NCBI GenBank assembly: GCA_905233165.1 | Contig: CAJODL010000001.1 | Span: 627,927-691,926 of the forward strand | Origin: an uncultured Prevotella sp. | GTDB taxonomy: Bacteria; Bacteroidota; Bacteroidia; Bacteroidales; Bacteroidaceae | Direction: 5' to 3' | Length of the DNA: 64,000 nt | Part shown: positions 63,754 to 64,000 of the stretch, in pieces | How positions within the stretch are numbered: the first letter of the stretch is position 1 | How the letters are laid out: each line of letters starts with the position of its first letter | Position numbers and translations under genes: made by a program | The notes under the pieces: generated by a model | Seen by the model: the letters and a program-made list of their open reading frames with translations, nothing else | The model's database searches: none | Told to the model about the DNA's origin: nothing

Positions 63754-64000
63754 AGATGCAGTTCATTTGACTCCGACACCGGTTTTTGAACGTCAAAAAC
63801 GTCTTGAGCGACAAGGGTATATAAAAAGATACTCGGCAGTACTCGATCCCGATAAGCTGGGACAGAGCCTGACGAGATTGCAGATGCCTTCACCTATCGC
63901 ATACAGGCAATTCCAGAGGTGATAGAGTGTTACAACACCAGTGGTGCCTATGGTTATCTTTTAAAGGTACGCGCACGCGATATGAAGCAATACCAGGAAT
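63754..64000 (+). pseudogene. Second, truncated lrp copy (runs out of the window)
   Basis: From 63754 to the window end the DNA matches 58227-58479 at all but a few positions and one 6-nt gap (TAAACC present in the first copy only). It lacks the first 28 codons and any start. Its N-terminal frame runs past the junction as GQSLTRLQMPSP and hits TGA, so it is broken at the same point as the first copy. Confidence 0.9.

Noticed and set aside
63561-63893. 110-aa minus-strand ORF
   Set aside because: Shadow of the truncated lrp copy, mirrored by the shadow at 58142-58372.

Overview
The window looks like a Bacteroidales chromosome, most probably Prevotella or a close relative. Promoters of the Bacteroidetes type (TTTG, 17-20 nt, then TAnnTTTG) precede most transcription units, Shine-Dalgarno sequences are nearly absent, and pectin-degradation genes, RidA/CysK/MetY, a DUF6266-like protein and a smalltalk-like small gene are present. 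About 1-43 kb is clearly AT-rich and filled with long, tightly packed accessory operons. About 45-58 kb is richer in GC and is mostly housekeeping. From 59 kb on it is AT-rich again.

Layout. (a) 0.2-12.1 kb, minus strand: an eight-gene operon with 1-17 nt spacing. It encodes two exported proteins, a single-pass membrane protein, an actin/Hsp70-fold ATPase, a small membrane protein, a 1738-aa natural fusion of a SEDS glycosyltransferase (RodA/FtsW type) with a penicillin-binding transpeptidase, a small anchored protein and an M50B-like HELTH membrane protease. It resembles a self-contained cell-wall synthesis module. (b) 12.4-14.0 kb: a lone P-loop ATPase and a WG-repeat remnant. (c) 14.0-28.5 kb, minus strand: a ten-gene operon joining a complete branched-chain-amino-acid type ABC transporter (LivH, M, G, F and K-like) and a methyltransferase to a 1155-aa soluble histidine-kinase-like protein, a 389-aa unknown, an 833-aa protein with a receiver-like fold apparently split by about 340 residues, and a 777-aa polytopic membrane protein. 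Operons (a) and (c) start from nearly identical promoter blocks, so they are probably expressed together. (d) 28.6-32 kb: lipoprotein, ABC-type overcoming-lysogenization-like ATPase and an unknown partner. (e) 32-43 kb: CbbX-type AAA protein, divergent WYL regulator, a three-AAA CbbX-type protein, a Sel1-repeat protein and a DUF4011-helicase-nuclease-DUF3320 protein of a type linked to phage defence. (f) 43.4-46.4 kb: a coiled-coil protein, repeat-rich spacers, a DUF6266-like gene, a frameshifted smalltalk-like gene and an esterase remnant. (g) 46.4-58 kb: C1 peptidase, apt, PL10 pectate lyase, thioredoxin-like lipoprotein, nadD, WecA-like transferase, Rel, rhamnogalacturonan acetylesterase, ridA, cysK, metY with a structured leader, and a broken lrp. 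(h) 58.6-64 kb: small DUF4250 gene, TolB-like propeller, outer-membrane barrel, lipoprotein, phosphoethanolamine-transferase-like enzyme, then a second broken lrp copy at the window edge.

The best candidates for an undescribed system are operons (a) and (c), taken separately or as one co-regulated envelope sensing and remodelling unit. All functional links between them are inference from promoters and gene order. Heptamer repeats, one of them inside livF in four perfect copies, suggest that part of the system may switch on and off by slippage.
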